A stretch of DNA of 64,000 bases, from NCBI GenBank assembly GCA_021323945.1, contig JAJPKA010000017.1:219990-283989 (forward strand), in the 5' to 3' direction. Shown one piece after another: positions 8,932-18,879 of this stretch; positions within the stretch are counted from its first letter, which is position 1, and each line of letters begins with the position of its first letter. This stretch comes from Pseudomonadota bacterium (lineage in GTDB: Bacteria > Desulfobacterota > Binatia > Binatales > Binataceae). The notes under the pieces are model-generated. The model made no database searches, had not been told where the DNA came from, and saw only the letters and a list, made by a program, of their open reading frames with translations. A program made the position numbers and the translations under genes.

Positions 8932-10211
8932 TTCGCCGGCCTCCAGGGAGTTGCTGATATGATGCGGTTGTGTTCGAGCCCAGGGCGCCTGAAATCAACT
9001 GGCGCCGGTTCGGCCCGTTCACTCTCGGGGAGAGGATGCGGCGACCATTTGTCCTCCCATTCGCTCCACATATCGCGCAGGTAGGGCATCACCTCACGGG
9101 CGAACAGTTCAGCATTTTGGCGCACGAGTTCGGGAGGCATGGAACCCATGTGAATACCGGTTATGAGGTGACCGCAATTGAGACTCTTCATTGCTTCGCG
9201 CAGGCGTTCCCGCACTGTGCGGGGAGAGCCCGCGATTATGATGCCGTCGTCAACCAGATCTTTCCACGAATAGTGCTGTTTCAACTTAACGGGTAAGCCT
9301 GACTGGAGTGCTGCGCGAATCGAATTCAGCGTACGGTAACCAGGGGCGTCCGCAAAGTTGGGATGGATATGCAGGCAACGATTGTAGAAATAATCTGCAT
9401 GCGGAGCGAAGTCCCGTTCTGCTTCCTGATCGGTTGGGGCAACGACAACCCCCTGGGCGAACGCCATGCTGTAGGGGTTCAGCGGTTTGCCCTTTCTAGC
9501 CATTGTTTCCCAATAGCCGTCGGCGACCTTCTTTGCCGCCACATAGCCAAAAAAGGATAAAAAGCTGTATTGGTAATCGTGCTCGGCGCAGAAATCCCAG
9601 GTTTCGATTGAACCACCACCCGGAATCCAGACCGGCGGGTGCGGCCGTTGAAGGGGTTTTGGCCACAGGTTCACGTATCGGAGCTTGTTATACTTGCCGT
9701 TGAAACTGAAAATGTCGTTTTCAGTCCACGCGCGAATAATGAGGTCGTGCGCTTCACGATACTTTTCGCGCAGCGTCGCAGGTATTTCGCCATAGCAATA
9801 GTTAGTATCCATCGCGGTTCCGACAGGGAACCCCGCGACCAGTCGGCCCCCGCTAATGACGTCCAACATCGCGAACTCCTCCGCAACTCGAATCGGGGGA
9901 TTGTATAGAGCGATCGAGTTGCCGAGCACGACCAGGCTGGCGTGCCTGGTCCTGCGCGCGAGCGCCGCCGCCATGATGTTGGGAGAGGGCATCAGTCCGT
10001 AGGCATTCTGATGATGTTCATTAACACCAATGCCGTCGAAGCCCAGGCGGTCGGCGAGTTCAAGTTGATCCAGATACTCATTATAAATGCGATGGCCGAG
10101 CTGAGGATCATACAATGCTCGTGGAATGTCCACCCAGACACTGCGGTAGCGCTCGGTAAAGTCTGATGGCAGATTCGGATAGGACATCAGATGGAAGGCG
10201 GTAAATTTCAT
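8928..10211 (-). CDS. LLM-class flavin-dependent monooxygenase (copy 2)
   Basis: Luciferase-like TIM-barrel monooxygenase, 427 residues, expected to use reduced FMN (or F420) and O2. Family text: an early EHHQNAYGLMPSPN, SGGRLVAGFPVG, and WIPGGGSIETW. A GGAGGGG lies just before the ATG. It is closely similar along its length to the gene immediately upstream (10317-11612), so the pair arose by tandem duplication. Overlap with the downstream hydrolase implies a coupled oxidation-hydrolysis step. A separate flavin reductase is not visible here. Confidence 0.9.
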   Translation of the reverse strand: MKFTAFHLMSYPNLPSDFTERYRSVWVDIPRALYDPQLGHRIYNEYLDQLELADRLGFDGIGVNEHHQNAYGLMPSPNIMAAALARRTRHASLVVLGNSIALYNPPIRVAEEFAMLDVISGGRLVAGFPVGTAMDTNYCYGEIPATLREKYREAHDLIIRAWTENDIFSFNGKYNKLRYVNLWPKPLQRPHPPVWIPGGGSIETWDFCAEHDYQYSFLSFFGYVAAKKVADGYWETMARKGKPLNPYSMAFAQGVVVAPTDQEAERDFAPHADYFYNRCLHIHPNFADAPGYRTLNSIRAALQSGLPVKLKQHYSWKDLVDDGIIIAGSPRTVRERLREAMKSLNCGHLITGIHMGSMPPELVRQNAELFAREVMPYLRDMWSEWEDKWSPHPLPESERAEPAPVDFRRPGLEHNRIISATPWRPAK

Positions 10212-10316
10212 CGGCCCCTCCGTGATTAGAGTCTCGACGCTCCGGCCGAACTACAAAAGCGACCTCCGGCGCGTGCCTGCTTGCAATTGCCGCCGTGGAC
10301 ACTTAAGAGCCCACGG

Positions 10317-11612
10317 CTATTTTGCGGGGCGGTTTTCGCCGGCTAAAGCAGAGTTGTACCTTCCGTTGGTCTCCGTGCTGCTGTCATCCAGCGAAGCCGG
10401 AATTGCCCGCTCATTCTCGGTCAGGGGGTGCGGCGACCACTTGTCCTCCCATTCGTTCCAGAGATCGCGCAAAAACGGCATCACCTCGCGTGCAAACAAT
10501 TCAGTACTCTTACGCACCAACTCCGGAGGCATCGATCCAAGCTGTATCAGCACCATCAGATGGCCACAGTTCAGGCTTGTAAGTGCATCGCGCAGTCGGT
10601 CACGTACGGTTCTAGGGGAGCCGGCAATGACATAGCCGCCATCAAGGAAGTCTTTCCATTTGAGACCCTCGCGCCGCAGTGCGGCGCGGGCTCCAACCTG
10701 TCCAAGAAAACCGGCCTTGATCGTGGTGAGAGTTCGATAACCTGGCGCATCGGCAAAGCCGTCATAAACGTGAAGGCAGCGGTTATAGAAATAGTCCATG
10801 TGGGGCGAATAATCCCGCTCGGCTTGCTGGTCGGTCTCAGCAACGGCCACGACCTGGGCGAAACCGAGGCTGTACGGATTGAGCGGTTTGTTCTTCTTCG
10901 CCATCACCCCCCAGTAACCGTCCGCAACTTTTTTGCCGGCTTTGTAACCGAAATACGACAGAAAGCTGTATTGATAACCGTGGTCGGCGCAGAAATCCCA
11001 CGTCTCGAGTGACCCGCCCCCGGGAATCCAGATTGGTGGGTGAGGGCGCTGCAACGGCTTGGGCCACAGATTCACGTACCGCAATTTGGTGAACTTGCCA
11101 TTAAAGGCGAAAACTCGCTCTTCGGTCCAGGCCTTGACGATCAAGTCGTGCGCCTCATGGTATTTTTCACGAAGCGTTGCTGGCACCTCACCATAACAAA
11201 AGTTCGTATCCATCGAGGTGCCGACCGGAAATCCCGCAACCAGGCGGCCGCCACTGAGCACGTCCAGCATCGCAAATTCCTCGGCCACTCTAATGGGTGG
11301 ATGATACAATGCTATGGAATTACCCAGTACCACCAGGTTGGCGCGACGAGTGCGCCTTGCCAGTGCGGCGGCCATAATGTTCGGCGATGGCATCAAGCCA
11401 TAGGCATTCTGGTGGTGCTCGTTGACCCCGAGTCCATCGAAACCCATTCGGTCGGCAAATTCGAGCTGATCGAGATACTCGTTGTAGAGCTGGTGGCCGA
11501 GCCTGGGATCATAAAGATGACGTGGGATATCTACCCAGACGCTGCGATATTTGTCCTTGAAATCGTCAGGAAGAAAGCGATAGGGCATAAGATGGAACCA
11601 GGTAAACTTCAT
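10317..11612 (-). CDS. LLM-class flavin-dependent monooxygenase (copy 1)
   Basis: First gene of the minus-strand LLM-LLM-hydrolase run, 431 residues. It shares nearly all motifs with its downstream paralogue: YRSVWVDIPR, the EHHQNAYGLMPSP block, MLDVLSGGRLVAGFPVG and RYVNLWPKPLQRPHPP. The main differences are in the last third (about residues 300-340), which may alter substrate fit. The start ATG is preceded by GGAGG/AAGGG. A 105-bp spacer separates it from copy 2. Confidence 0.9.
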   Translation of the reverse strand: MKFTWFHLMPYRFLPDDFKDKYRSVWVDIPRHLYDPRLGHQLYNEYLDQLEFADRMGFDGLGVNEHHQNAYGLMPSPNIMAAALARRTRRANLVVLGNSIALYHPPIRVAEEFAMLDVLSGGRLVAGFPVGTSMDTNFCYGEVPATLREKYHEAHDLIVKAWTEERVFAFNGKFTKLRYVNLWPKPLQRPHPPIWIPGGGSLETWDFCADHGYQYSFLSYFGYKAGKKVADGYWGVMAKKNKPLNPYSLGFAQVVAVAETDQQAERDYSPHMDYFYNRCLHVYDGFADAPGYRTLTTIKAGFLGQVGARAALRREGLKWKDFLDGGYVIAGSPRTVRDRLRDALTSLNCGHLMVLIQLGSMPPELVRKSTELFAREVMPFLRDLWNEWEDKWSPHPLTENERAIPASLDDSSTETNGRYNSALAGENRPAK

Positions 11613-11766
11613 GACGGCCCTTCCTCCATTTTCCGGCAGTCTTCAGCCGGTCCGATGAACGGAGCGCGCAGCGAGACGGATTTACTCTAGTCTAGAATAC
11701 AGCAGATCACCATTGGGCGGGAATGCGAAACAGCCCTTAAAACATCCGTATCCGGGAGAAGTTCTC

Positions 11767-12198
11767 TTGAAAGCAAAGTTGCAAAACGATCTCATGGCGG
11801 CGATGAAGGTAGCGGACAAACTCCGGGTCCTGACCCTGAGAGGCGTACTGACTGAAATAACCCGCCTGGAAAAGGATGTGCGTCGACCTGCGACCGAGCA
11901 GGAGATTGTTCAGCTCCTGAAACGCGAGCGCGCCCGCCGCGACGAGGCGATAGAATTCGCCCGCAAGGGAGGACGCCAAGACTTGCTCGAGCAGAATCAG
12001 AACGAAGCCAAAATCCTCGACGAGTACCTACCGTCGCTGCTCGAGCCTGACGAAGTCAGAGCCGCAATCCGCAGCCAGATAGCCTCGGGTATTTCGCAGA
12101 TTGGCCCCATCATGAGAGCATTGCGAGACGAATTTGGTGCGAGACTGGACGGCAAGATGGCCAGCCAACTGGTCAAGGAGGCACTCGGCACAAAATAG
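11767..12198 (+). CDS. GatB/YqeY domain protein
   Basis: Small cytoplasmic helical protein related to the tail domain of the GatB amidotransferase subunit. Typical text is KLQNDLMAAMKVADKLRVLTLR at the N-terminus, then KRERARRDEAIEFARKGGR and QLVKEAL at the end. A TTG at 11767 preceded by GGGAG at 11754-11758 gives 143 residues, the usual family size. An upstream TTG at 11713 would add 18 residues without a ribosome site. It diverges from the LLM operon. The role is uncertain; YqeY proteins are implicated in tRNA-linked metabolism. Confidence 0.9.
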   Translation: MKAKLQNDLMAAMKVADKLRVLTLRGVLTEITRLEKDVRRPATEQEIVQLLKRERARRDEAIEFARKGGRQDLLEQNQNEAKILDEYLPSLLEPDEVRAAIRSQIASGISQIGPIMRALRDEFGARLDGKMASQLVKEALGTK

Positions 12199-12390
12199 CT
12201 TCCCGTCAGAACCGCCCCAATGGCGCTGGCTCAGGGTAGCTGTTCGGTAAGAGGTCTTGAAGAGAAGGGTTCACCACTCAAGCTTGTGTCGATTCGCGAA
12301 TTGACAACACTTCGCATGGCTCTCGCCGGCTGAACGAAAACTCCCGATTCGGAGTTTTGCAGCTCGAAGACGCAACCTGAAGGAGACAAG

Positions 12391-13542
12391 ATGGCCGCGG
12401 TAAAACCATTCCGCATCAATGTTCCCGATGCCGTGCTGCGTGACTTGCGTGAGCGCTTGGAGCGAACGCGGCTGCCAGGTGAAATTCCCGACTCAGGGTG
12501 GGATTACGGAACCAATCTCGCCTATCTCAAGCAGCTCATCGAGTATTGGCACGATCGCTACGACTGGCGCAAACACGAGGCCGAACTAAACCGGTTCGCC
12601 CAGTTCAAGGCGGATATCGATGGCCTCGGTATTCATTTCATCCACGAACCGGGCCGTGGTCGTAACCCCATGCCCCTGTTGCTGTCCCATGGATGGCCCG
12701 GGTCAGTTTATGAGTTCGTACAAATTATTCCGATGCTGACCGATCCGGCCGCTCATGGTGTACCTGAAGGACAGGCTTTTACGGTCGTGGCGCCATCTCT
12801 TCCCGGCTACGGTTTCAGTGATCATCCTCGGACGAGGGGCGTTAACATACAGGCGATCGCCGAGCTGTTTCACAAACTGATGACCGACGTGCTCGGGTAC
12901 GAGCGTTACGCTGCACAGGGCGGTGACTGGGGAGCAGCGATTACGTCGCGGCTTGGAGAGGTACATGGTGACAGCCTCTATGGAATTCACCTTAACTCAG
13001 TTTTCGTCGGACGACGAGCACACGAGGAAGGTGAAGGGCTGACCGATGAGGAAAAGCTATTTCTGGCTGACATGGATCGCTTTCGGCGTGAGGAGACCGG
13101 CTATCAATGGATCCAGGGAACCAAGCCGCAAACTCTCGCTTACGCTCTGAATGATTCACCGGCCGGGTTGGCTGCGTGGATAGTAGAGAAATTTCGGACG
13201 TGGAGTGATTGCGGTGGTGACGTCGAACGGCGCTTTACCAAGGACCAACTGTTGACTAACGTGACTATTTACTGGGTGACAGAATCCATCAACTCATCAA
13301 CTCGGCTCTACTACGAGGCGCGCCATCATCCGTGGCAACCCGATCCACGAAAGCGGATTGAGACACCAACCGGCGCGGCGATTTTTCCCGGCGAGATCTT
13401 ACGGCCGCCACGCCGCTGGGCCGAGGCCGTCTTCAATATTCAGCGATGGACAGTAATGCCCCGCGGTGGACATTTCGCCGCCATGGAAGAGCCTGGCCTG
13501 CTAGCAGACGATATACGAGCATTTTTCACCGGTCGTCGATAA
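12391..13542 (+). CDS. epoxide hydrolase (EHN-type alpha/beta hydrolase)
   Basis: The 383-residue protein has an N-terminal EHN domain (about 1-105) and an alpha/beta-hydrolase core. The epoxide-hydrolase signature is complete: oxyanion HGWPGS at 100-105, nucleophile Asp179 in QGGDWGA, and catalytic His361 in PRGGHFAAMEEP. The nucleophile is Asp, not Ser, which marks an epoxide hydrolase rather than an esterase. AAGGAG lies 7 bases before the ATG. It would convert an epoxide, possibly formed by a monooxygenase, to a diol in the cytosol. Confidence 0.92.
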   Translation: MAAVKPFRINVPDAVLRDLRERLERTRLPGEIPDSGWDYGTNLAYLKQLIEYWHDRYDWRKHEAELNRFAQFKADIDGLGIHFIHEPGRGRNPMPLLLSHGWPGSVYEFVQIIPMLTDPAAHGVPEGQAFTVVAPSLPGYGFSDHPRTRGVNIQAIAELFHKLMTDVLGYERYAAQGGDWGAAITSRLGEVHGDSLYGIHLNSVFVGRRAHEEGEGLTDEEKLFLADMDRFRREETGYQWIQGTKPQTLAYALNDSPAGLAAWIVEKFRTWSDCGGDVERRFTKDQLLTNVTIYWVTESINSSTRLYYEARHHPWQPDPRKRIETPTGAAIFPGEILRPPRRWAEAVFNIQRWTVMPRGGHFAAMEEPGLLADDIRAFFTGRR

Positions 13543-13548
13543 TCAATC

Positions 13549-14355
13549 TCACGGATAAGGGTAGGGGGCGAGGCCGGGACCAGGACCGAAAGGCGAGCCC
13601 CCATAAGGTGAGCCATATGGACCGTACGGGGACCCGAACGGCGGTGAAAAGGGGCCGCCATATGGCCCGCCATACGGTGAAGCCACAAAAGGGCTTGAGC
13701 CAAAGGAAAAACCGCTTCCGCCACTCGCGATACCCATACCGAGGACGCCCAGTAACGCAATCAGCGGTAACATCGAAGTAAGCTGCTGTGCATAGGGATT
13801 CGCCTGTTGAGCTTTGTAGCTATCAGGCCCCGGATAGGCGGAAACGTCGGGTGAGGACGATAGAGCCGAGCCTGCATCCGAGCTCGACGAGGCAGACGGT
13901 GGATAGGATGCATACGGATTATTTGAAGAGCCAGTGGCCGGATGGTTCGCTGCCAGCAGCTCCGGTCGGACATTAATCCGATTGTCTACTACGACCGTTC
14001 GATCATGCAAAAAGCGGCGAGTTTTCTTTGTCGCATCCGATTTTCCGAAATCTGAGCCGACAAATCCGTACAAGATCACCATTCGATGTCCATCGGGAGT
14101 GTGCAAAACCTGCGCACCGACCAACGGCAACTTGTTCTCTTTCAGGAACTGGGTTAGGGCTTCACTCTCGCTGCGTTCGAGGGTGTAACCGCCTTCGCTT
14201 GGAGAATCCGAAGGCGTCGAGTAAGTGTCAGGTTCGCTTGAGGCAGAGCCAGAGTAGCGAGAGCCGACGGTTTCGGCGGCTGAGATCCAAACTTGGGCCA
14301 TCGTGATTGAAACGCCGAACCAAACAGCGAAAATCATTTGAATCCATCGCCGCAT
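13549..14355 (-). CDS. exported protein with Gly/Pro/Tyr-rich C-terminal repeats
   Basis: Unrecognised 268-residue protein. A signal peptide covers about residues 1-27. Residues 50-130 form a small folded domain (LTQFLKENKLPLVGAQV, then MVILYGFVGSDFG and VVVDNRINVRPEL) with a BON- or LysM-like feel but no firm match. A Ser/Pro/Tyr linker is followed by a hydrophobic segment near 195-212. The last 50 residues are repeats of the type YGGPYGGPF and GSPYGPYGSP. Secreted or surface-anchored, function unknown. It is convergent with the epoxide hydrolase, 6 bases away. Confidence 0.7.
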   Translation of the reverse strand: MRRWIQMIFAVWFGVSITMAQVWISAAETVGSRYSGSASSEPDTYSTPSDSPSEGGYTLERSESEALTQFLKENKLPLVGAQVLHTPDGHRMVILYGFVGSDFGKSDATKKTRRFLHDRTVVVDNRINVRPELLAANHPATGSSNNPYASYPPSASSSSDAGSALSSSPDVSAYPGPDSYKAQQANPYAQQLTSMLPLIALLGVLGMGIASGGSGFSFGSSPFVASPYGGPYGGPFSPPFGSPYGPYGSPYGGSPFGPGPGLAPYPYP

Positions 14356-14555
14356 GTTGCGATCTTACTCCTTTGCCGGAGGCGGAACATAGCCCAACAT
14401 AATCGTCCCTCGGTTACTTATCCCAAGCTCAATATAAGTACGAATTGCCTAAAAGATAGGAGTTGGGTAAATACGCTTCACGAATTCAACGGCCAAGCCG
14501 CTTTCAGCTAGTATAGGCGGTGAGGCTCGCGTGAAGTTCACGACGTGAGGCTACG

Positions 14556-15167
14556 ATGCAGGCCGGTTTAGCCATGCCAAACGCACCACGAATGCATTCC
14601 GAACAGCTTTTTTCGCCGTTGTTCTTGACTGCGTTGCTCGCAGGGTCGCTTCTTAGTGGATATGGATGTAGCGAACAACGCGCGCCAATGCAGGTGTCCG
14701 TTACCCAGCTAGCCCCTTATGTGAATGCAGCAAAAGATCCGAGCTGCCCGATGCCGGTCCTCGAAACAATGCCCGTTGGTTCTTATACCCAGGTGGCTAT
14801 CGTGGAAGCTTGGGCGGATCTAAAGGACACCAAAGAGGATGTGCTCCCGGCCCTAAGACGCAAGGCATGCGAGACCGGGGCGGACGCGCTGATCATCCTC
14901 AACAGTACTCACCAGGATGTGAAACGGTTACTTTACCAAGCCTCGCCCAATGAGCAGTTAAATGAGACGACCCAACAGAATGTCTACGCCGGACAGGGTG
15001 AATACATCCAAGAGATGGAACACACCCGGCGGATAGGAGAAGCGGGTCATAACGGTTTGTATGTTGATGCGATTGCCATTAATTACAAGAAGTCAGATGG
15101 AGACTCGGTGACGGGAAAGGCAGCTGTTTCAATGCCCGCAACCGAACCACTGGGTCCACAGAGTTAA
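14556..15167 (+). CDS. hypothetical lipoprotein-like protein
   Basis: 203 residues. The N-terminus has a basic/polar stretch, a hydrophobic core LFLTALLAGSLLSG and a Cys at about residue 38 (GYGC), which could be a lipoprotein site although the lipobox is weak. The mature part has a conserved-looking CPMPVLETMP and VEAWADLKDTKEDVLPALRRKACETGADALIIL, as in small outer-membrane stress lipoproteins; no named family is claimed. GAGG at 14547-14550 lies 5 bases before the ATG. It stands alone between divergently transcribed genes. Confidence 0.65.
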   Translation: MQAGLAMPNAPRMHSEQLFSPLFLTALLAGSLLSGYGCSEQRAPMQVSVTQLAPYVNAAKDPSCPMPVLETMPVGSYTQVAIVEAWADLKDTKEDVLPALRRKACETGADALIILNSTHQDVKRLLYQASPNEQLNETTQQNVYAGQGEYIQEMEHTRRIGEAGHNGLYVDAIAINYKKSDGDSVTGKAAVSMPATEPLGPQS

Positions 15168-15396
15168 GCCAAGGGCCGCATGCGGCAAATCCGACTGACA
15201 ACATATCCAGCAGTTTACGCTACCGCTCCAGCAGTCTACGCTACGCAGGCTGCCCGGGTTGGAACCGATTAGCGGCCGCATCAGTCGGCACACCTGACCT
15301 CGCCTTGCAGGTTTCTTGAAGTTGCAACCGATCGCACTCGGGAAACTTAGTAAGGCGTGCTGAAGCTCGGAAAACCTTGTGGCTAATTACATAAGG

Positions 15397-16167
15397 TTAC
15401 GGATGCAGCGCTTGAGCAGACTCAGCACCCGAGACCGCCAAAGCTTGGGGGCTAAAAAACCGGATAAGTTCAACTCGTTCCAGTTCAGGCCCGTGAGCGG
15501 TGCCTTCAAGAGCGAGCGTTTTGATTAATCCCACATGCGGTGCATAGTAATCCTCGTAAACGAGACGGAGCGGTTTGCCAATTTTCGCGTATGAGCCGCC
15601 TTCGTATAGCGCCTCGGTTTCGATCCGCATGCAGCCGCTGAAGTGACCAGCGGGAACAACGATATCGGCGGGCTCAAAGAAAGTCCGATGAAGCTGTCGA
15701 ATATCGAACGATCCAGGCAAATGACCAAAAGGAAATATCTGACTTTTCCAATTGATTCCTGGCATCAAGGTGGCAGGCATGAAGGCACCTTCCTCGGAAC
15801 GGCCCCAGGCTGGGGCTTCAATATCGTCTTTTGAGTAATCAAGCCCCGAGAGGCGAGTCCAATAGCCGTTCCGGGTGATGTAAACAATCGGACGAATACC
15901 ACCGCGGTCCATATTGTAGTATTCTTCCACTACCTGGCCCGTAATGTTCAGCGAGGGAACGTACTTCTCGCCAATCGCCTTGTCCGTCACTACGTATGTC
16001 TTGTGTTGACTCTTGCTGTTGACACGATAGGTCCATACGCTGTTGGGGGCGAGGGGAAAAAAGTCATGAGCCAGCTTCGGATTGAATTGAGCTGTCTTCC
16101 CTTGGCAACCGAGCATCGGTACTGACAAGATCACGCACACCGAAAGCGCAATTACCTCGCGAACCAT
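15397..16167 (-). CDS. hypothetical lipoprotein
   Basis: 256 residues with a good lipobox, PMLGC, at residue 21 after a hydrophobic signal. The mature part starts with the text DFFPLAPNSVWTYRV, seen in many uncharacterised bacterial lipoproteins that begin with a beta-rich 'FPL..G..W.Y' domain. It is predicted to sit in the outer or inner membrane. It lies downstream of the RND gene but is separated from it by a terminator at 16382-16419, so it probably has its own promoter in the 16168-16381 gap. Confidence 0.75.
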   Translation of the reverse strand: MVREVIALSVCVILSVPMLGCQGKTAQFNPKLAHDFFPLAPNSVWTYRVNSKSQHKTYVVTDKAIGEKYVPSLNITGQVVEEYYNMDRGGIRPIVYITRNGYWTRLSGLDYSKDDIEAPAWGRSEEGAFMPATLMPGINWKSQIFPFGHLPGSFDIRQLHRTFFEPADIVVPAGHFSGCMRIETEALYEGGSYAKIGKPLRLVYEDYYAPHVGLIKTLALEGTAHGPELERVELIRFFSPQALAVSGAESAQALHP

Positions 16168-16381
16168 CTGCTTGATTCCTCCTGGTTTACGCCCGCCATA
16201 AAGATTCAGCTATTCAGGCAACGACGCACGAAGCGGAAGCAGCCACACACCATGAGAAGCCACCAGCGAAACAGCAGGTCATAATCAAACTTCGCGCGTT
16301 GTCCGGTTCTTGGCAAGACAAAAAACGAGTTATCCTGTTGTCGTATCGCTCCAATTCGCCACAAAAGTTTTGAGCTCCCAA

Positions 16382-16419
16382 TAAAAAAGGGGCGGTCGAG
16401 CGAATCATTCTCAACCGCC
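16382..16419 (-). terminator. rho-independent terminator after the RND exporter gene
   Basis: On the minus strand a 10-bp stem (16410-16419 with 16391-16400, one mismatch) closes a 9-base loop and is followed by CC then a run of six T. It begins 37 bases after the stop of the RND gene and points away from it, so it ends the YCF48-RND transcript. Confidence 0.8.
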
Positions 16420-16455
16420 GTGGACGGAAGCCCTCTTTTTTCAAGTAATCGGAAT

Positions 16456-18879
16456 CTAGGACGCTGCGGCCCTCAGTTCGCGCTCACGTATCATCGACTT
16501 GCCGCCAAACACAAACTTTGGCCGTGCCCACGACAGGTAACACGGCAGGATTATGACGCCGGCGACCATGTTGGTCGCCATGAGGAAGATTAGAAGGGTG
16601 CTCATCTCGCTGTGGAAAAGCAGCGGCGAGAACACCCAGGGAATAATACCGCCGATCATCACCAGAAAGGTGTTGAACACCGCCACGCCGGTGCTCTTGA
16701 GTGCGAGCACAATAGCGTCATCTACCTCCATCCCGCCCATCACTTCATCCCGAATCCGCGAGACCATGTAGATACCATAATCGACGCCTAGTCCGATGCC
16801 TAGTGAAATGACCGGGATGGTATCGATGGTTAGGCCGATTCCCCGGGCATTCATGTAAATGAAAGCTCCAAAGTTGGCAAGCACGCACGAAAACAGGAAC
16901 ATAAATCCTGCCACGAATGAGCGGAACGAGATCACGCAGAACAGCCAAACGACTGCGAGCACGAATGAGATGTTAAGGAAATCCAACTGCTTAAGGACGT
17001 CGTTTGCAGCAAGGTACAAGCCGGCGATACCAGCCAGATAATGGACCTGCACGTGGCTCAAATTGGGGTCAGGCGTCACTCGCTCCCTGACGAACCGCGC
17101 GATTTCGGCGCGGATGTCGTTGAGGGTCCCGTAGGTATGGTCACGCAGCAACACCCTTATGCAGGTGTCATTGTTCGAGCGATTGGAAATAAACCGCTCC
17201 AATTCACCTGGCGCGGAGCCGTTGAGAAACAGAAACCAAAGATTACCCGACATTTCGAGCGATTCCGGCGTGGCGAGGTACTTCGGATAGCCGTAGTGAA
17301 ACATCTGGTTAAACGGCTCGGAGACGGTGGATGCGAATGACACCACCTGACCAACTTTCGGGTCGTTGAAGAGGTATGAGCGCATGTCGGACACCATGCG
17401 CAGAACGTTAGGTCCCAGTACTGACTGCTGGTCTGGGTATGAGGGCGTCGTCAGAATCACCCAGCCGTCTTCCAAAGGAAATTTCTTGCCAACGGCGGCT
17501 ATGTCCAGGTTAACCTTGGCGTTCGGTTTATACAGCGGTGTGCCAGGCGTCGAATACCCAATCTTTGAGTCGAGTCCCGAAACTATTCCATAGATTAGAA
17601 ATATGGCCGAACCCCAGAGCAGCACCTTCCGCAGCGCTCCCGGCCGCGTCGGAATGTGTACGAACCAGTCGAGCGCACCAATGATCCGCTCCATCCATTG
17701 GCTCTGGCTTCGCGCCCTGGTTTTCCGGTGTCGCAGCTCTGGTACCCCCAGATAGCTCATCAGGATGGGCTGGAAGATAAAAACCATAGTAAGGCTGCCA
17801 AGCAACCAAACGGTACCTGCCAAGGCGATATGCTGGAGGACCGGGATTCCACCGAAAGAGATAAATATGATGCCGCTGACGTCGGCAAGGATCGAAAGCA
17901 GTCCCGGCGGCAACATAAAGTCGGTGGTTGCCGCGCATGCGGCCATCTTGTCCCCCAATCGATCTAGCTCATCGTGATAACGACCTTGCCACTGAATACC
18001 GTGACTCATGTCGCGGGCGGTCAGGATAAACGGGATGACCAGCATTACAGGGTCGAAGTCGTAACCCATCAAACCGACGAAACCAAGTCCCCAGATTGCA
18101 GACAAGGTACCGGTTACGATTGGTGCCCACCAACGGCTCCGCTGGCTGCCAGTGGCCCACAGGATCAGAACCATCACGCCAAGTGCAGCAACAAACAGTA
18201 CGATGAGGACTGGCGTATAGTAATAGCCGTAGCCCCGCACCATCGGCTCGCCCGAGACAAAAATATCGTTGTTCGCGTCCTGGTATCTGTTGACAATGTC
18301 CCGGACCTGATAGAAGAGCCGGCGGTAGTCTAAACCCCGTTCATTGAATGATGCCGTAACGAGCGCACTCTTGTTATCGGCGCTGACGTACTGGCTGATG
18401 TTGGCGCGGTTAGCCATGACGTGATTCCGGAGAGCCTCGATGCCGGCCTGTGTTTTCGGCACCTCCGGGAACATAAACGGTTTGATGGTAAGCGAGCCCG
18501 GTGTGGTTTCAGAAAAACTCACCCGATACGAAGCGATCGACAACACTTCGTTGTGGTCGACCCCGGGAAGTTTGTCTACGTCACGCTGAATGCCCTGGAT
18601 CTTTGATAGCGTATCGTAGTTAAAGATGTCTCCGTGTTTTACTTGGATCATCACCGACAGGGTTTGCGCGCCCCCGTAGCGATGCCACTTTTCGTAGAGC
18701 TGGACGTTGGGATGGTAGGAGGGGAAGAAGTCATCGAAATTGGTCCGAATAGTGACTTGCGAGCAGTAATAGACTGCTGCCGCACTTATGGCGAGCAACA
18801 CGCCCCCGATAATCGCTCGGAAGCGCAGAACAAAATCACCGATTCGCACCGAGGTCAGTTTTACTGAACTGCTTGCCAT
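16456..18879 (-). CDS. RND/MMPL-family transporter
   Basis: 807-residue inner-membrane exporter with two repeated halves. Each has one N-terminal helix, a large periplasmic domain and five further helices (about 12 in total). Helices are visible near 20-40, 225-380, 420-440 and 630-800. An SLGIGLGVDYGIYMVSR segment in the C-terminal half is the usual helix-4-type motif of RND/MMPL proteins. This subgroup is often near lipid or sterol-like cargo genes. The 5' end overlaps the YCF48-like gene by 19 bases, so the two proteins probably work together. A clear terminator follows. Confidence 0.9.
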   Translation of the reverse strand: MASSSVKLTSVRIGDFVLRFRAIIGGVLLAISAAAVYYCSQVTIRTNFDDFFPSYHPNVQLYEKWHRYGGAQTLSVMIQVKHGDIFNYDTLSKIQGIQRDVDKLPGVDHNEVLSIASYRVSFSETTPGSLTIKPFMFPEVPKTQAGIEALRNHVMANRANISQYVSADNKSALVTASFNERGLDYRRLFYQVRDIVNRYQDANNDIFVSGEPMVRGYGYYYTPVLIVLFVAALGVMVLILWATGSQRSRWWAPIVTGTLSAIWGLGFVGLMGYDFDPVMLVIPFILTARDMSHGIQWQGRYHDELDRLGDKMAACAATTDFMLPPGLLSILADVSGIIFISFGGIPVLQHIALAGTVWLLGSLTMVFIFQPILMSYLGVPELRHRKTRARSQSQWMERIIGALDWFVHIPTRPGALRKVLLWGSAIFLIYGIVSGLDSKIGYSTPGTPLYKPNAKVNLDIAAVGKKFPLEDGWVILTTPSYPDQQSVLGPNVLRMVSDMRSYLFNDPKVGQVVSFASTVSEPFNQMFHYGYPKYLATPESLEMSGNLWFLFLNGSAPGELERFISNRSNNDTCIRVLLRDHTYGTLNDIRAEIARFVRERVTPDPNLSHVQVHYLAGIAGLYLAANDVLKQLDFLNISFVLAVVWLFCVISFRSFVAGFMFLFSCVLANFGAFIYMNARGIGLTIDTIPVISLGIGLGVDYGIYMVSRIRDEVMGGMEVDDAIVLALKSTGVAVFNTFLVMIGGIIPWVFSPLLFHSEMSTLLIFLMATNMVAGVIILPCYLSWARPKFVFGGKSMIRERELRAAAS

